From positions 7,936,001 to 8,000,000 of the forward strand of contig NZ_CP090063.1 in NCBI RefSeq assembly GCF_021391495.1: a stretch of 64,000 bases of DNA. Reading direction: 5' to 3'. The notes under the pieces were generated by a model that was not told the DNA's origin, searched no databases, and was given only the letters and a program-made list of their open reading frames with translations. The translations under genes and the position numbers were made by a program. Position 1 is the stretch's first letter. Every line of letters starts with the position of its first letter. The stretch comes from Amycolatopsis acidiphila (lineage in GTDB: Bacteria; Actinomycetota; Actinomycetes; Mycobacteriales; Pseudonocardiaceae). Shown here in pieces: positions 51,743-60,492 of the stretch.

Positions 51743-51826
51743 ATGCCGAAACGTATGGTCGCCGCCGTCCTGGTCGCCTGCCTCGTGCTCCTCGGCAGCG
51801 GGGTCCTCGCGAGCTTCGTGTTCTGA
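51743..51826 (+). CDS. Possible 27-aa hydrophobic peptide
   Basis: MPKRMVAAVLVACLVLLG and nine more residues ending FVF: a basic start and one hydrophobic helix with a Leu-Gly-Ser-Gly break, like a single-span membrane microprotein. The ORF is short and lacks a clear SD (GTG lies directly before the ATG), so it may be chance. Confidence 0.3.
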   Translation: MPKRMVAAVLVACLVLLGSGVLASFVF

Positions 51827-51931
51827 CGGAGAGCGGGAAACGGCTTGTCAGACGTGCGGGCGGCGGCGCGAGCTGCGTGCCCACAGCAAGCGGCTTCGCC
51901 GCTCAGGAAGCCTTCAGGCAGGATTGACGCC

Positions 51932-52345
51932 ATGACGCACGCCAACCTGCTGGGTCCCGAGCCGACCCTGCTGCCCGACCGCACCGACGCACAGGCCGCC
52001 CTCGACGCCGGGACCGATCCCGCCGAGGTCGCCGCCGAGCACCCGGACTTCAGCGAGGCCTGGGCCGCGCTCGGCGAACGCGCGCTGGAAGCCGACGAGG
52101 TGGTGGCCGCCTACGCCTACGCGCGCACCGGCTACCACCGCGGCCTCGATCAGCTGCGCCGCTCCGGGTGGAAGGGCTTCGGCCCGGTGCCCTGGAGCCA
52201 CCGGCCGAACCAGGGCTTCCTGCGCGCGCTGGCCGTACTGGGCAAGGCCGCCCAGCGCATCGGCGAGACCGAGGAGTACGAGCGCTGCCGCAGCTTCCTC
52301 GCCGACTCGGACCCGGCCGCCGCCGAGGCGACCGGACTGAAGTGA
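51932..52345 (+). CDS. DUF3151 protein (Rv0360c-like)
   Basis: 137 aa. The DUF3151 pattern is present: LLGPEPTLLPDRTDAQAALDAGTDPAEVAAEHPDFSEAWAALGERAL, YAYARTGYHRGLDQLRRSGWKGFGPVPWSH, NQGFLRALAVLGKAAQRIGE. It looks like a TPR-like all-helical soluble protein. Its function is unknown; in mycobacteria it lies near fba as here. The upstream open frame to 51845 has no homology-like sequence. Confidence 0.9.
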   Translation: MTHANLLGPEPTLLPDRTDAQAALDAGTDPAEVAAEHPDFSEAWAALGERALEADEVVAAYAYARTGYHRGLDQLRRSGWKGFGPVPWSHRPNQGFLRALAVLGKAAQRIGETEEYERCRSFLADSDPAAAEATGLK

Positions 52346-52364
52346 ACCGTCAGCCTGACCATCG

Positions 52365-53588
52365 TCAGAAGCCTCCACAGTTGTCGGGGGCGGGGACGCC
52401 GTGCAGCCGTCCGTCCAGCCAGGCGAAAGCGTCCGGATAGGCGGCCACGGCGCCACCCACGTGGGTCGGCACGGCGAGGGTGTCGAACTGCACCGTCGCG
52501 CCCTCGGCGCACCAGTTCCGCGCCATGGTGCGGCCCTGCTCGAACGGCACGATGTCGTCGAGCGCGCTGTGCGCGACCAGCACCGGCGCCGCCGGCGGGG
52601 TCAGCCCGATCTGCTGTTCGGCCACCACGGAGGCGAAGGGCGCTTCGCTCAGGTAAGCCGTGATCGGGCGGCCGTCGGTGGTGAGGTCGGCGGTGCGGGT
52701 GAAGGCGTGCTTGAGGATCGCGTCACCGGTGCACTCGTTCTCGACCTCGGCCTGCAGCGCCCTGCCCTTCGCGTTGAGCATGTCCGGGATGTCCAACTGC
52801 GGGTAGGCGTAGTTCATGCTCGCCACCGCGAACATCAGGAAGCCCACGGCGTAGTGCCCGTCGAGGTTTGCCGCGACCGCGCCGAGATCCGCGGGAACCG
52901 CGCCGGCGTAGGCGCCCTTGAGCTTCAGCTCGGGCGCGTAGCCCGGCTGTAGTTCCGCCGCGGCCGCGGAGGCGCCACCACCCTGGGAGTACCCGGAGAT
53001 CGCGACCGGCCCGTCGTCGGGCAGGCCCGCTTCGGGAAGGCGCTGGGCGGCGCGGATCGCGTCGAGGACGGCGTAGCCCTCGGCCTTGCGGTTGACGTAG
53101 GTGTGCACGCCGGGTGTGCCGAGGCCCTCGTAGTCGGTGATCACGACGGCGTAGCCCCGGCTCAGCAGCCCGGAGATGAAGGGGCCCTCGTACTCACCGC
53201 CGGTGGCGAGCGCCTTCGACGGCGCGCACTGGTCGCCGAGGCCCTGGGTGCCGGCCGCGTAGCTGATGATCGGCCGGGCGCCAGGGCCGGTCCACGGCAG
53301 CGTCGGGGTCAGCACGGTCCCGGTGACGGCGACCGGGTCGCCGTGCGTGTCGGTGCTGCGGTACATGATCCGCTGGACCTTGGCGGGCGCGGGGAGCAGC
53401 TTGGTCGGGTCGAGGAAGAACTGCGACGCCTGGTGTCGGATGATGTCGCCCGCAGCACCCGCCGGCAGGGGCGACGGCGGATCGTAGAAGTCGGCGGCAC
53501 CGGCCGGTGCCGCGCCGACAGTCAGCGAGACGAGGCCGATGACCGTGGTGAGAACTGCCAGAAATCTCCGGCGGGTGGTCAGACGCAT
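52365..53588 (-). CDS. Secreted lipase/esterase (LIP family) with Tat signal
   Basis: 407 aa. The signal RLTTRRRFLAVLTTVIGLVSL has the twin-arginine pattern and a likely AGA|AD cleavage near residue 31. The alpha/beta hydrolase triad is S201 in GYSQGG, D344 or D345 in SALDDIVP and H376 in PTHVGG; two cysteines (C121, C286) may pair. The family (secretory lipases of the Candida LIP type) cleaves triglycerides or other esters. A divergent TetR gene 67 bp away probably regulates it. Confidence 0.88.
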   Translation of the reverse strand: MRLTTRRRFLAVLTTVIGLVSLTVGAAPAGAADFYDPPSPLPAGAAGDIIRHQASQFFLDPTKLLPAPAKVQRIMYRSTDTHGDPVAVTGTVLTPTLPWTGPGARPIISYAAGTQGLGDQCAPSKALATGGEYEGPFISGLLSRGYAVVITDYEGLGTPGVHTYVNRKAEGYAVLDAIRAAQRLPEAGLPDDGPVAISGYSQGGGASAAAAELQPGYAPELKLKGAYAGAVPADLGAVAANLDGHYAVGFLMFAVASMNYAYPQLDIPDMLNAKGRALQAEVENECTGDAILKHAFTRTADLTTDGRPITAYLSEAPFASVVAEQQIGLTPPAAPVLVAHSALDDIVPFEQGRTMARNWCAEGATVQFDTLAVPTHVGGAVAAYPDAFAWLDGRLHGVPAPDNCGGF

Positions 53589-53610
53589 GCTCGCTCCCCG
53601 ATGAGCTAAT

Positions 53611-53630
53611 TTCCGACAGGGTTGTCGAAA
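53611..53630. promoter_or_regulatory. TetR operator between lipase and tetR
   Basis: TTCCGACAGGGTTGTCGAAA: an imperfect palindrome whose core CGACA-GGGT-TGTCG is exact, with outer TTC/GAA pairs. It sits 22 nt from the lipase start and 25 nt from the TetR start, so one site could control both. Confidence 0.65.
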
Positions 53631-53655
53631 AAAGGATCAAGGTGAGGTGGCTAAT

Positions 53656-54306
53656 ATGTCAATGCCCCGAAAGCGTGGTCCGGGGCGGCCGCGGAAGGCG
53701 CCCGCCGAGGAGCAGCGGGTCCTCGTGCTGTCCGCGGCGCGACAGGTCTTCGCCACCCATGGCGTCCAGGGCGCGACGATCGAGCAGATCGCGCGGCAGG
53801 CCGGGCTGACCCGGCAGACGGTCTACGAGTTGTTCGGCGACAAGGGCGAGCTGTTCGAGCGGACCGTCGCGGACACCGAGGAGCTCGCCTTCGCGACCAT
53901 CGCCGAGCGCGGCTCCGGCGACGCCGACCTCGACCTGAAGTCCTGGGCGTACAAGAACTACGCCTCCATGTTCGCGTTCGTCGCCGAGCATCCCGACGCG
54001 CTGCCGGTGCTGCAGGAGGCCGAGCGCGCGGGCAACCCCGCCATGACGCGGCTGCGTTCGCGGCTCGCCGAGGTCTACACCGCCGCGAGCCGGGAACGCT
54101 GGGCGGCGTTCGGCATCGAGCCGGGGCGCGCGGACACCGCGTTGGTCACGATGTACTTCGCGATGACCGAGGCGCTGGTCAACCTGTCCTGGCCCGGCGC
54201 GGCGCCCGACCGGGACGCCCTGATCACGCTGCTCACGGAGTTCACCGTCGGCGGCGTCATGCGGCTCTACAGCCACGCCCCGGAGGTCCTGGACCGGATG
54301 CGCTGA
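53656..54306 (+). CDS. TetR family regulator with AT-hook-like N-terminus
   Basis: 216 aa from ATG 53656 (GAGG at 8 nt; GTG 53647 and ATG 53662 are alternatives). The N-terminus PRKRGPGRPRK is an AT-hook-like RGPGRPRK arm. The HTH covers about 22-66 (VLVLSAARQVFATHGVQGATIEQIARQAGLTRQTVYELFGDKGELFE), with an AefR-like C-terminal domain. It is divergent from the Tat lipase across a palindromic site, so it probably represses the lipase. Confidence 0.9.
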   Translation: MSMPRKRGPGRPRKAPAEEQRVLVLSAARQVFATHGVQGATIEQIARQAGLTRQTVYELFGDKGELFERTVADTEELAFATIAERGSGDADLDLKSWAYKNYASMFAFVAEHPDALPVLQEAERAGNPAMTRLRSRLAEVYTAASRERWAAFGIEPGRADTALVTMYFAMTEALVNLSWPGAAPDRDALITLLTEFTVGGVMRLYSHAPEVLDRMR

Positions 54307-54365
54307 GCGCGTCCACATCGCGGACCCGGCGGCGCGCCCCCGGAATTCGCCGTAGCTTCGGGCTC

Positions 54366-56216
54366 ATGGCGCCTTGTCAGCTCGCGATCGTCGGCGCGGG
54401 GCCGCGCGGGGTCGGCGTGCTGGAGCGGATCTCCGCGAACGCCGCCGAACTGCTCGGCGAGGACGGTCTCGTGGTGCACCTGATCGACCCGTTTCCGCCC
54501 GGCCCTGGCCGGATCTGGCGGTACGAGCAGTCGCCGCTGCTGCGGATGAACTCGATGACCGAGGACGTCACGATGTTCACCGACGACAGCGTCCGGATCG
54601 CGGGGCCGGTGCGGCCAGGGCCGTCGCTGTCGGAGTGGGTCGAGCTGCTGCGCTCCGGCGAGCTGCGGCATGAGGTCGCCGAGGACCTGCACGACGAGCT
54701 CGACGAGCTGGCGAACACGTCGTTTCCCACGCGGCGACTGCAAAGCGCGTACCTGGCGTGGGTGTACCGGCTGGTGCTGGACGAGCTGCCCGCCGGGATC
54801 GAGGTCGTCGAGCACCGGACGCGGGCCACGCGCATAGAGGAAGGCCGGGTATGGCTAGAAACCGGTGAGGCCGTGCCTGCCGACCTGGTGCTGCTGACGG
54901 TCGGGCACCTCGACGCGGAGCCCGACGCGGCCGCCGCCGGGCTGGTCGAGTTCGCCGAGCGGCACGGGCTTTCCTACTACCCCGCCGGCTACACGGCGGA
55001 CATCGACTACGACGCCGTCCCGCCCGGGGAGCACGTCCTGGTGCGCGGGTTCGGGCTCGCGTTCGTCGACCTGATGCTCCTGCTCACCGAGGGCCGCGGC
55101 GGCCGGTTCACCGAGCAGGACGGCGGCGGGCTGGTCTACCACCCGAGCGGGCGCGAGCCGGTGCTGCACGTCGGTTCCCGTCGCGGCGTGCCGTACCACG
55201 CGAAGCCGGGCTACCGGCTGCAGGGCGAACCGTTGCGGCTGCCCAGATTCTTCGACCACGAGGCGATCGAAGGCCTCGGCGAAGGGCTGTGTTTCTTGAG
55301 CGACGTGTGGCCGCTCGTCGCGAAGGAGGTCGCCTGGGGCTACTACAGCGAGCTGTTCACCGGGCATCCGGACCGGGTCCGGCTCGGCTTTGCCGAGTTC
55401 GACTCGCGCTTCGCCGAACTCCCTTGGGACAGCGAGGAAATGCGCCTGCTGGTCGAGCGCGCGGTGCCCGCGGAGGAGGACCGGCTGGACCTCAACCGGA
55501 TCGACCGGCCCCTGGCGGGCGAACGGTTCGACGACGCCGAGGAGTTCGGCAAGTACCTGCGCGAGTACGTCGAGGCCGATCTCGCCCGGCGCGCGGACCC
55601 CGCCTTCAGCGCGGATCTCGGCGGCTTCATGGCATTGCTGTCGGTGGTCCACCAGCTGCCCCTGCTCGCCGACTCCGGAAAGCTCGAACCGGCCTCACAG
55701 GTGTCCGATGTGGACGGATGGTTCCACGGGTTCTTCAGCTTCTACGCCAGCGGCCCGCCGCCGCGGCGGCTGGAGGAGCTGCTCGCACTGGAGCAGGCGG
55801 GGCTGGTTTCCTTCGCCGGTGCGGAAATGCGGGTGACCGCCGAGCGCGGGCGGTTCGTGGTGAGCAGCTCCAGCTTCCCCGGGGATGTCGAGGCACGGAC
55901 GCTGATCGAGGCACGGCTGCCGAACGCGAGTGTCGGCCTCGCGTCCGACGCCCTGATCCGGTCGCTGCGGGATTCCGGACAGCTGACCGAGGAGCTCGTC
56001 CTCGGCCTGCCCTCCGGACGCATCCACACGAGGCTTTCCGACGGTCGCCTGCTCAAGGCCGACGGCACGCCGCACGAACGATGGTTCTCGCTCGGACCGC
56101 ACACGAGTGCCCGGTCCGCGGCGGCGTTCACCCGGCCCCGGATCAACGCCCTGCCACTGCGTCAGAACGACGCCGTGGCCCGCGAGATCCTCAGCATCGG
56201 CCGAGCATGTCGGTGA
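54366..56216 (+). CDS. FAD/NAD(P)-binding protein (pfam NAD_binding_9 type)
   Basis: 616 aa. The dinucleotide motif is IVGAGPRGVGVLERI (about 7-21), followed by LIDPFPPGPGRIWR, NSMTEDVTMFTDD, and a second Rossmann-like block with VLVRGFGLAFVDLML. The central region LDLNRIDRPLAGERFDDAEEFGKYLREYVEADL is typical of the HydB/FAD-NAD_BIND_9 group. Members are found in actinomycete secondary-metabolism regions and elsewhere, with no general function. It stands alone; its 3' end overlaps the HNH gene by 26 nt. Confidence 0.82.
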   Translation: MAPCQLAIVGAGPRGVGVLERISANAAELLGEDGLVVHLIDPFPPGPGRIWRYEQSPLLRMNSMTEDVTMFTDDSVRIAGPVRPGPSLSEWVELLRSGELRHEVAEDLHDELDELANTSFPTRRLQSAYLAWVYRLVLDELPAGIEVVEHRTRATRIEEGRVWLETGEAVPADLVLLTVGHLDAEPDAAAAGLVEFAERHGLSYYPAGYTADIDYDAVPPGEHVLVRGFGLAFVDLMLLLTEGRGGRFTEQDGGGLVYHPSGREPVLHVGSRRGVPYHAKPGYRLQGEPLRLPRFFDHEAIEGLGEGLCFLSDVWPLVAKEVAWGYYSELFTGHPDRVRLGFAEFDSRFAELPWDSEEMRLLVERAVPAEEDRLDLNRIDRPLAGERFDDAEEFGKYLREYVEADLARRADPAFSADLGGFMALLSVVHQLPLLADSGKLEPASQVSDVDGWFHGFFSFYASGPPPRRLEELLALEQAGLVSFAGAEMRVTAERGRFVVSSSSFPGDVEARTLIEARLPNASVGLASDALIRSLRDSGQLTEELVLGLPSGRIHTRLSDGRLLKADGTPHERWFSLGPHTSARSAAAFTRPRINALPLRQNDAVAREILSIGRACR

Positions 56217-56829
56217 GCGCGGACTTCTCGGCGGAGTTGACCGACAGCTTCCAGGTGTACTTCACCTTGATCCACATCTCGGCGTAGGTGCACCAGTAGC
56301 TCGTCAGCGGCGGCTTCCAGGTGTCGGGCGAGGCATCGCCCTTCGACTGGTTCACGTTGTCGGTGACGGCGATCAGCTGCGGGTCGCTCAGGTCGTTGGC
56401 GTACGCCTGCCGCTGCGCGGTGGTCCACGAAGAGGCGCCGGTGCGCCACGCGTCCGCGAGCGGCACGACGTGGTCGATGTCGACGTCGGACGCGGCGGTC
56501 CAGGTCGCGCCGTCGTACGGGCTGTACCAGCTGCCCGAGGTCGGGTAGCAGTCCGAGCCGGTGGCGACGCCGGTACCGTCGCGCTTGAGCACGACTTCCC
56601 GGGTGTCACAGCTGTTGCCCTGGTCGATCCAGTGCGGGAACTTGTCGCGGGAGTAACCGTCCTGGCTGCCGTCGGCCTTGACGGTCAGCGCGGCGAGCTC
56701 GGTGTGGGCGGTGGACTCGGTGGGAATGCCGGGCGGTGTCGCGAGCGCGCTGCCGGTGAACCCGGCGGTGACGGCCACTGACGCGACGACAACGGTGAGT
56801 GTGCGGCGGAGGGAGCGGGAACCAGGCAT
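56191..56829 (-). CDS. Secreted HNH family nuclease (DUF1524 type)
   Basis: 212 aa. The start at 56829 gives the signal RSLRRTLTVVVASVAVTAGF with likely cleavage at ALA near residue 31. The mature part has CDTREVVLKRD, DCYPTSGSWYSPYDG and the nuclease core DIDHVVPLADAWRTGA (about 143-158), then NDLSDPQLIAVTDNVNQSKGDASPDTW, the H-N-N pattern of HNH endonucleases. Two or more cysteines could form disulfides. It is probably an extracellular DNase or RNase. It converges on the FAD gene. Confidence 0.88.
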   Translation of the reverse strand: MPGSRSLRRTLTVVVASVAVTAGFTGSALATPPGIPTESTAHTELAALTVKADGSQDGYSRDKFPHWIDQGNSCDTREVVLKRDGTGVATGSDCYPTSGSWYSPYDGATWTAASDVDIDHVVPLADAWRTGASSWTTAQRQAYANDLSDPQLIAVTDNVNQSKGDASPDTWKPPLTSYWCTYAEMWIKVKYTWKLSVNSAEKSALTDMLGRC

Positions 56830-57060
56830 GCGGGGAGCGTGACCCACGAAAGTGGCCACGACAATACTTGTGGGTGATTTACCGACGTCCGTAGGGTTTA
56901 CGGCCCGTAATCGAAAGCGCTTTCCTTCGAATGGACCAGTAGGTGCGCAGTGAGTGATGACCGGCTGAGCCAACAGTTTGGAGTTCGCCTCGACCTGTCA
57001 GACGAATGGAGTGCCGTCGCTAGCCTGGAAATTCCATCCAGAGTAGATCGAGGGAGCGTC

Positions 57061-58290
57061 ATGCCCACGGCTGACGGAGCACCTGACATCCTGTCCGCGG
57101 AGTTCGCCGAAAATCCCTACGCCGCTTATCGGATCATGCTGGACAAGCAGCCGCTGATCTGGCATGAGCCGACCCAGAGCTACCTCGTCTCGCGTTACGA
57201 GGACGTTGCCCGCGCCTTCAAGGAACCGGCGTTCACCACCGACAACTACGACTGGCAGCTGGAACCCGTGCACGGCCGGACGATTCTGCAGATGAGCGGG
57301 CGTGAGCACTCGGTGCGCCGGGCGCTGGTGGCACCCGCGTTCCGCGGCAGCGAGCTCGAGCAGAAGTTCCTGCCGGTCATCGAACGCAACGCGCGCGAGC
57401 TGATCGACTCCTTCCGCGACCGCGGTTCGGTCGACCTGGTCGCCGACTTCGCACAGCACTTCCCGATCAACGTCATCGTGGACATGCTCGGCCTCGACCG
57501 CGCCGAGCACGCGCGGTTCCAGCGCTGGTACACCTCGATCATCGCGTTCCTCGGCAACCTCAGCCAGGATCCGGACGTCGCCGCCGACGGCCTGCGCACG
57601 CGCGAAGAGCTGGCCGAGTACCTGATCCCGGTCATCCGTGAGCGCCGGCAGCACCTCGGCGAGGACCTGCTCTCGACGCTGTGCGCGGCCGAGGTCGACG
57701 GCACCTCGATGAGCGACGAGGACATCAAGGCGTTCTGCAGCCTGCTGCTCGCGGCAGGCGGGGAGACGACGGACAAGGCGATCGCGAGCGTGTTCAAGAA
57801 CCTGCTCGAGCATCCCGAGCAGCTCGAAGCCGTCCGCGCCGACCGGAGCCTGATCCCTCGCGCGTTCGCGGAAACCCTGCGCTACACCCCGCCGGTGCAC
57901 ATGATCATGCGCCAGCCCGCCGAGGACATCGAGCTGAGCACGGGCACCGTGCCCAAGGGCAGCACCGTCACCTGCCTGATCGGCGCCGCGAACCGCGACC
58001 CCCGCCGGTTCGCGAAGCCCGACGAGTTCGACGTCTTCCGCACCGACCTGCCAACGGAAACCGCTTTCTCGGCGGCGGCCAGCCACCTGTCCTTCGCGCT
58101 GGGACGGCATTTCTGCGTGGGCGCGCTGCTGGCCAAGACCGAGATCGAGGTCGGCATGGACCAGCTGCTCGACGCGATGCCCGACGCCCGCCTCGCCGAC
58201 GGCACGCCGCCGGTCGAGCAGGGCCTGTTCACCCGGGGGCCGGCGGCGCTGCCGATCACCTTCACCCCGAGGATTCCCGCGCCCGCCTGA
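57061..58290 (+). CDS. Cytochrome P450 (complete ExxR)
   Basis: 409 aa from ATG 57061 (GAGGGAG at 5 nt); the frame is open to 56950 but without family-like sequence. I-helix AGGETTDKA (232-240, with the oxygen-activating acid/alcohol pair E236-T237), K-helix ETLR (271-274), heme loop FALGRHFCVGA with C352. It is a soluble bacterial class I P450 needing a ferredoxin. Its stop abuts the stop of the opposite P450 with no gap. Substrate unknown. Confidence 0.92.
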   Translation: MPTADGAPDILSAEFAENPYAAYRIMLDKQPLIWHEPTQSYLVSRYEDVARAFKEPAFTTDNYDWQLEPVHGRTILQMSGREHSVRRALVAPAFRGSELEQKFLPVIERNARELIDSFRDRGSVDLVADFAQHFPINVIVDMLGLDRAEHARFQRWYTSIIAFLGNLSQDPDVAADGLRTREELAEYLIPVIRERRQHLGEDLLSTLCAAEVDGTSMSDEDIKAFCSLLLAAGGETTDKAIASVFKNLLEHPEQLEAVRADRSLIPRAFAETLRYTPPVHMIMRQPAEDIELSTGTVPKGSTVTCLIGAANRDPRRFAKPDEFDVFRTDLPTETAFSAAASHLSFALGRHFCVGALLAKTEIEVGMDQLLDAMPDARLADGTPPVEQGLFTRGPAALPITFTPRIPAPA

Positions 58291-59544
58291 TCACCAGGGC
58301 CGGGCCGCCGCGGACATGCCCGCCTGCGCCGCGACGTAGGTGGGCGTGAACCTCACCGGCAGCCGCTCCAGGCCGCGCATCCACACCGAGGGGTGCCACA
58401 GCAGCTCCTCCACGGGCACCGCGAGCTCCAGGTCCGGCAACCGGTCGAGCAGCACCTCGACGGTGGTCTTGGCGATCACCTCGGCGACCTCGGGCGCGGG
58501 GTACGGGCAGCCGTGCTCCCCGTGCCCGAACGACATGTGCGCCTGGTTGCCGGCCGAGCCCGCGTCGGAGTCCGGGCGCACCAGCGGATCGGAGTTGGCC
58601 GCGGCGAGCCCGAGCACCAGCAGGTCCCCGGCGCGGACCCGCTGGCCGCCGAGCTGGGTGTCGCGGGTGGCGAAGCGGCCGATGAAGTTCTGGGTCGGGG
58701 TGTCCTGCCACAGCACCTCGTTGAGCGCCTGCCCGACGCTGCCGCGCCCGCCCGACAGCGTCATCGCGAACCGGGCATCGGTGAGCATCAGGCGGATCGT
58801 GTTGCCGATCCAGTTCGCCGTCGGCTGCTGCGCGGCCGCGGTCACCACCAGCAGGTCCAGCACGATCTCCTCGTCGGAGAGGTTCGCCGGGTGCTGGATG
58901 AGCAGGGACGGGATGTCCGGGCCCGGCTGCTCGTGCTTCTGCGCGAGCAGCCGCTGCATCGCCGCCTGCACCCGCAGGTGCGCCGGGATCGCGTCCGGGC
59001 CGACGTCGAGCGAGATCGCGATGTCGCGCACCAGTTCCGGCACCTCGTGCGGCGGCAGGCCGTACATGTACGCGATCACCAGCAGCGGCATGCGGATCGC
59101 GTACTGCGCGACGAGGTCGGCCTCGCCGGTGCCGGCGAAGGAGTCGATGAGCCCGTCCGCGAGTCGCTCGCACTGCGCGCGCAGCTCGAACTGGTCGACG
59201 GCGCCGAGCGCGTCGCCGATCGCACCCGCGCGGCGGCGGTGCTCGGGCCCTTCGGTGAACATCACCGACGGGTTGTGCGCCACGTAGGGCAGCAGCGGCC
59301 AGTCGTCCGGGATCCGCTCCCACATGTTCCACCGGCGGGTGTCCCGCGCGAACAGTTGCGAGTCGTCGGACACCTGGTGGATCTCGCGGTAGCCGGAGAC
59401 GAACCAGGCCGGGATGTCCCCGTCGAGCAGGACCGGGGCGACGGGTCCGTAGTCGCGGCGGATCGTTTCGTACAGCGCGGCCGGGTCCTGCTGGAAGCGC
59501 GGCCCGTACAACCGCAGCGGGGCGGGGTTGGGTGTTTCGCTCAT
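58291..59544 (-). CDS. Conservon cytochrome P450 lacking the ExxR arginine (CYP157-like)
   Basis: 417 aa. The heme loop FGHGEHGCPYPAPEVA keeps the thiolate C346. The K-helix reads E276-V-L-W279 instead of ExxR, and the I-helix is AAAQQPTAN (236-244) without the normal AGxxT. Loss of ExxR is the known signature of the actinomycete CYP157 family, which occurs in conservons. Starting with ATGA over the GTPase stop, it is the fifth gene of the conservon. It may have a non-classical reaction, a redox-partner or a sensing role. Confidence 0.9.
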   Translation of the reverse strand: MSETPNPAPLRLYGPRFQQDPAALYETIRRDYGPVAPVLLDGDIPAWFVSGYREIHQVSDDSQLFARDTRRWNMWERIPDDWPLLPYVAHNPSVMFTEGPEHRRRAGAIGDALGAVDQFELRAQCERLADGLIDSFAGTGEADLVAQYAIRMPLLVIAYMYGLPPHEVPELVRDIAISLDVGPDAIPAHLRVQAAMQRLLAQKHEQPGPDIPSLLIQHPANLSDEEIVLDLLVVTAAAQQPTANWIGNTIRLMLTDARFAMTLSGGRGSVGQALNEVLWQDTPTQNFIGRFATRDTQLGGQRVRAGDLLVLGLAAANSDPLVRPDSDAGSAGNQAHMSFGHGEHGCPYPAPEVAEVIAKTTVEVLLDRLPDLELAVPVEELLWHPSVWMRGLERLPVRFTPTYVAAQAGMSAAARPW

Positions 59545-60149
59545 GATGCGGTCTTCCGTGCGGAGGAGAGGGCGTAGAGGTGGTTGACGAGCGCGATCAG
59601 CACCTGCTTCGCGGACTCGCGGTCACGCGCGTCGCAGTCGATCAGCGGGACGTGCTCGGACAGGGTGAGCGCCTCGCGCACCGCGCCGAGGTCGTGCCGC
59701 GGTGGCTCGAAGTTGTTGCGCGCCACGATGAAGGGCGTGCCGTGGTGTTCCAGCCGGTCGATCGCGTACCAGGAGTCGGCCAGCCGCCGGGCGTCCACGA
59801 GCACGACCGCGCCGAGCGTGCCCGCGAACAGCCGGTCCCAGAGGAACCAGAAGCGTTCCTGGCCCGGCGCGCCGAACAGGTACAGCACCATCTGCTCGTT
59901 CAGGCTGATCCGGCCGAAGTCGAACGCGACGGTCGTGGTGGTCTTGCCGTAGGCGCCGGCGTTGGCGTCGATGCCGAGGCCGGCCTGGGTCATCGTCTCC
60001 TCGGTGCTCAGCGGCCGGATCTCGCTGACCGAGCGGACCATCGTCGTCTTGCCGACCCCGAAGCCGCCGACGACGACGATCTTGAGTCCGTCCGTCGCGG
60101 TACTGCGCAGCGGGGTGCGCACCGGCTGATCAGAGATTTTGGAGTCCAA
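59541..60149 (-). CDS. cvnD: Conservon small GTPase (CvnD)
   Basis: 202 aa. P-loop GGFGVGKTT (28-36); the Thr-rich switch ETMTQAGLGIDANAGAYGKTTTTVAFDFG; switch II as LFGAPGQERFWFLWDRL (DxxG replaced by APGQ). The base-recognition NKxD is replaced by NNFEPP, as in other CvnD proteins. The protein belongs to the MglA/Arf-like group that works with roadblock partners. Overlaps the DUF742 gene by 20 nt and the P450 by 4 nt. Confidence 0.93.
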   Translation of the reverse strand: MDSKISDQPVRTPLRSTATDGLKIVVVGGFGVGKTTMVRSVSEIRPLSTEETMTQAGLGIDANAGAYGKTTTTVAFDFGRISLNEQMVLYLFGAPGQERFWFLWDRLFAGTLGAVVLVDARRLADSWYAIDRLEHHGTPFIVARNNFEPPRHDLGAVREALTLSEHVPLIDCDARDRESAKQVLIALVNHLYALSSARKTAS

Positions 60150-60492
60150 CGAGCACCTTCTTCAGGAAATCGGCGTCGGGCAGTTCGGCGCCCGGCCGGG
60201 ACGCGGCGGACGGGTGACGCGCGGAGACCGCGCCACCGGCCAGCAGATCGGCCAGCAGGATCTTCACCACGCTCACCGGCAACGAGAGCTCCGAGGAGAG
60301 TTCCACGACCGCGGTCGGGAATCGACAAATATGAAGGATTTTCACGTACTCGGACTGCATGCCCGGCACCGGGTCGGCCTCGCTCACGATCAGCGTGACG
60401 AGATCCAGATCCGCCTCCGCAGCCCGGCTGCGCCCGCCGGTCACGGTGTAGAGGCGATCCGGGTCCTCGTCGTTGACCGCCCGCGAGATCAT
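60130..60492 (-). CDS. cvnC: Conservon DUF742 protein (CvnC)
   Basis: 120 aa. DUF742 winged-helix: DRLYTVTGGRSRAAEADLDLVTLIVS, YVKILHICRFPTAVVELSSELSLPVSVVKILLADL, and a C-terminal LKKVLVGLQNL. It overlaps CvnB by 4 nt and CvnD by 20 nt. Unlike the orphan DUF742 at 5875 it has no long disordered N-terminus. It forms part of the membrane-associated complex with CvnA, CvnB and CvnD. Confidence 0.93.
   Translation of the reverse strand: MISRAVNDEDPDRLYTVTGGRSRAAEADLDLVTLIVSEADPVPGMQSEYVKILHICRFPTAVVELSSELSLPVSVVKILLADLLAGGAVSARHPSAASRPGAELPDADFLKKVLVGLQNL

Larger units (their letters stand above)
51629..51931. other. 303-bp intergenic region
   Basis: It separates the minus-strand membrane protein from DUF3151. 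It contains a palindrome at 51674-51689, a possible 27-codon hydrophobic ORF (51743-51826) and otherwise nothing recognisable. Confidence 0.5.

Noticed and set aside
56950..57060. N-terminal extension of the plus-strand P450
   Set aside because: ATG 57061 has a good SD and gives the normal P450 length; the extension has no family likeness.
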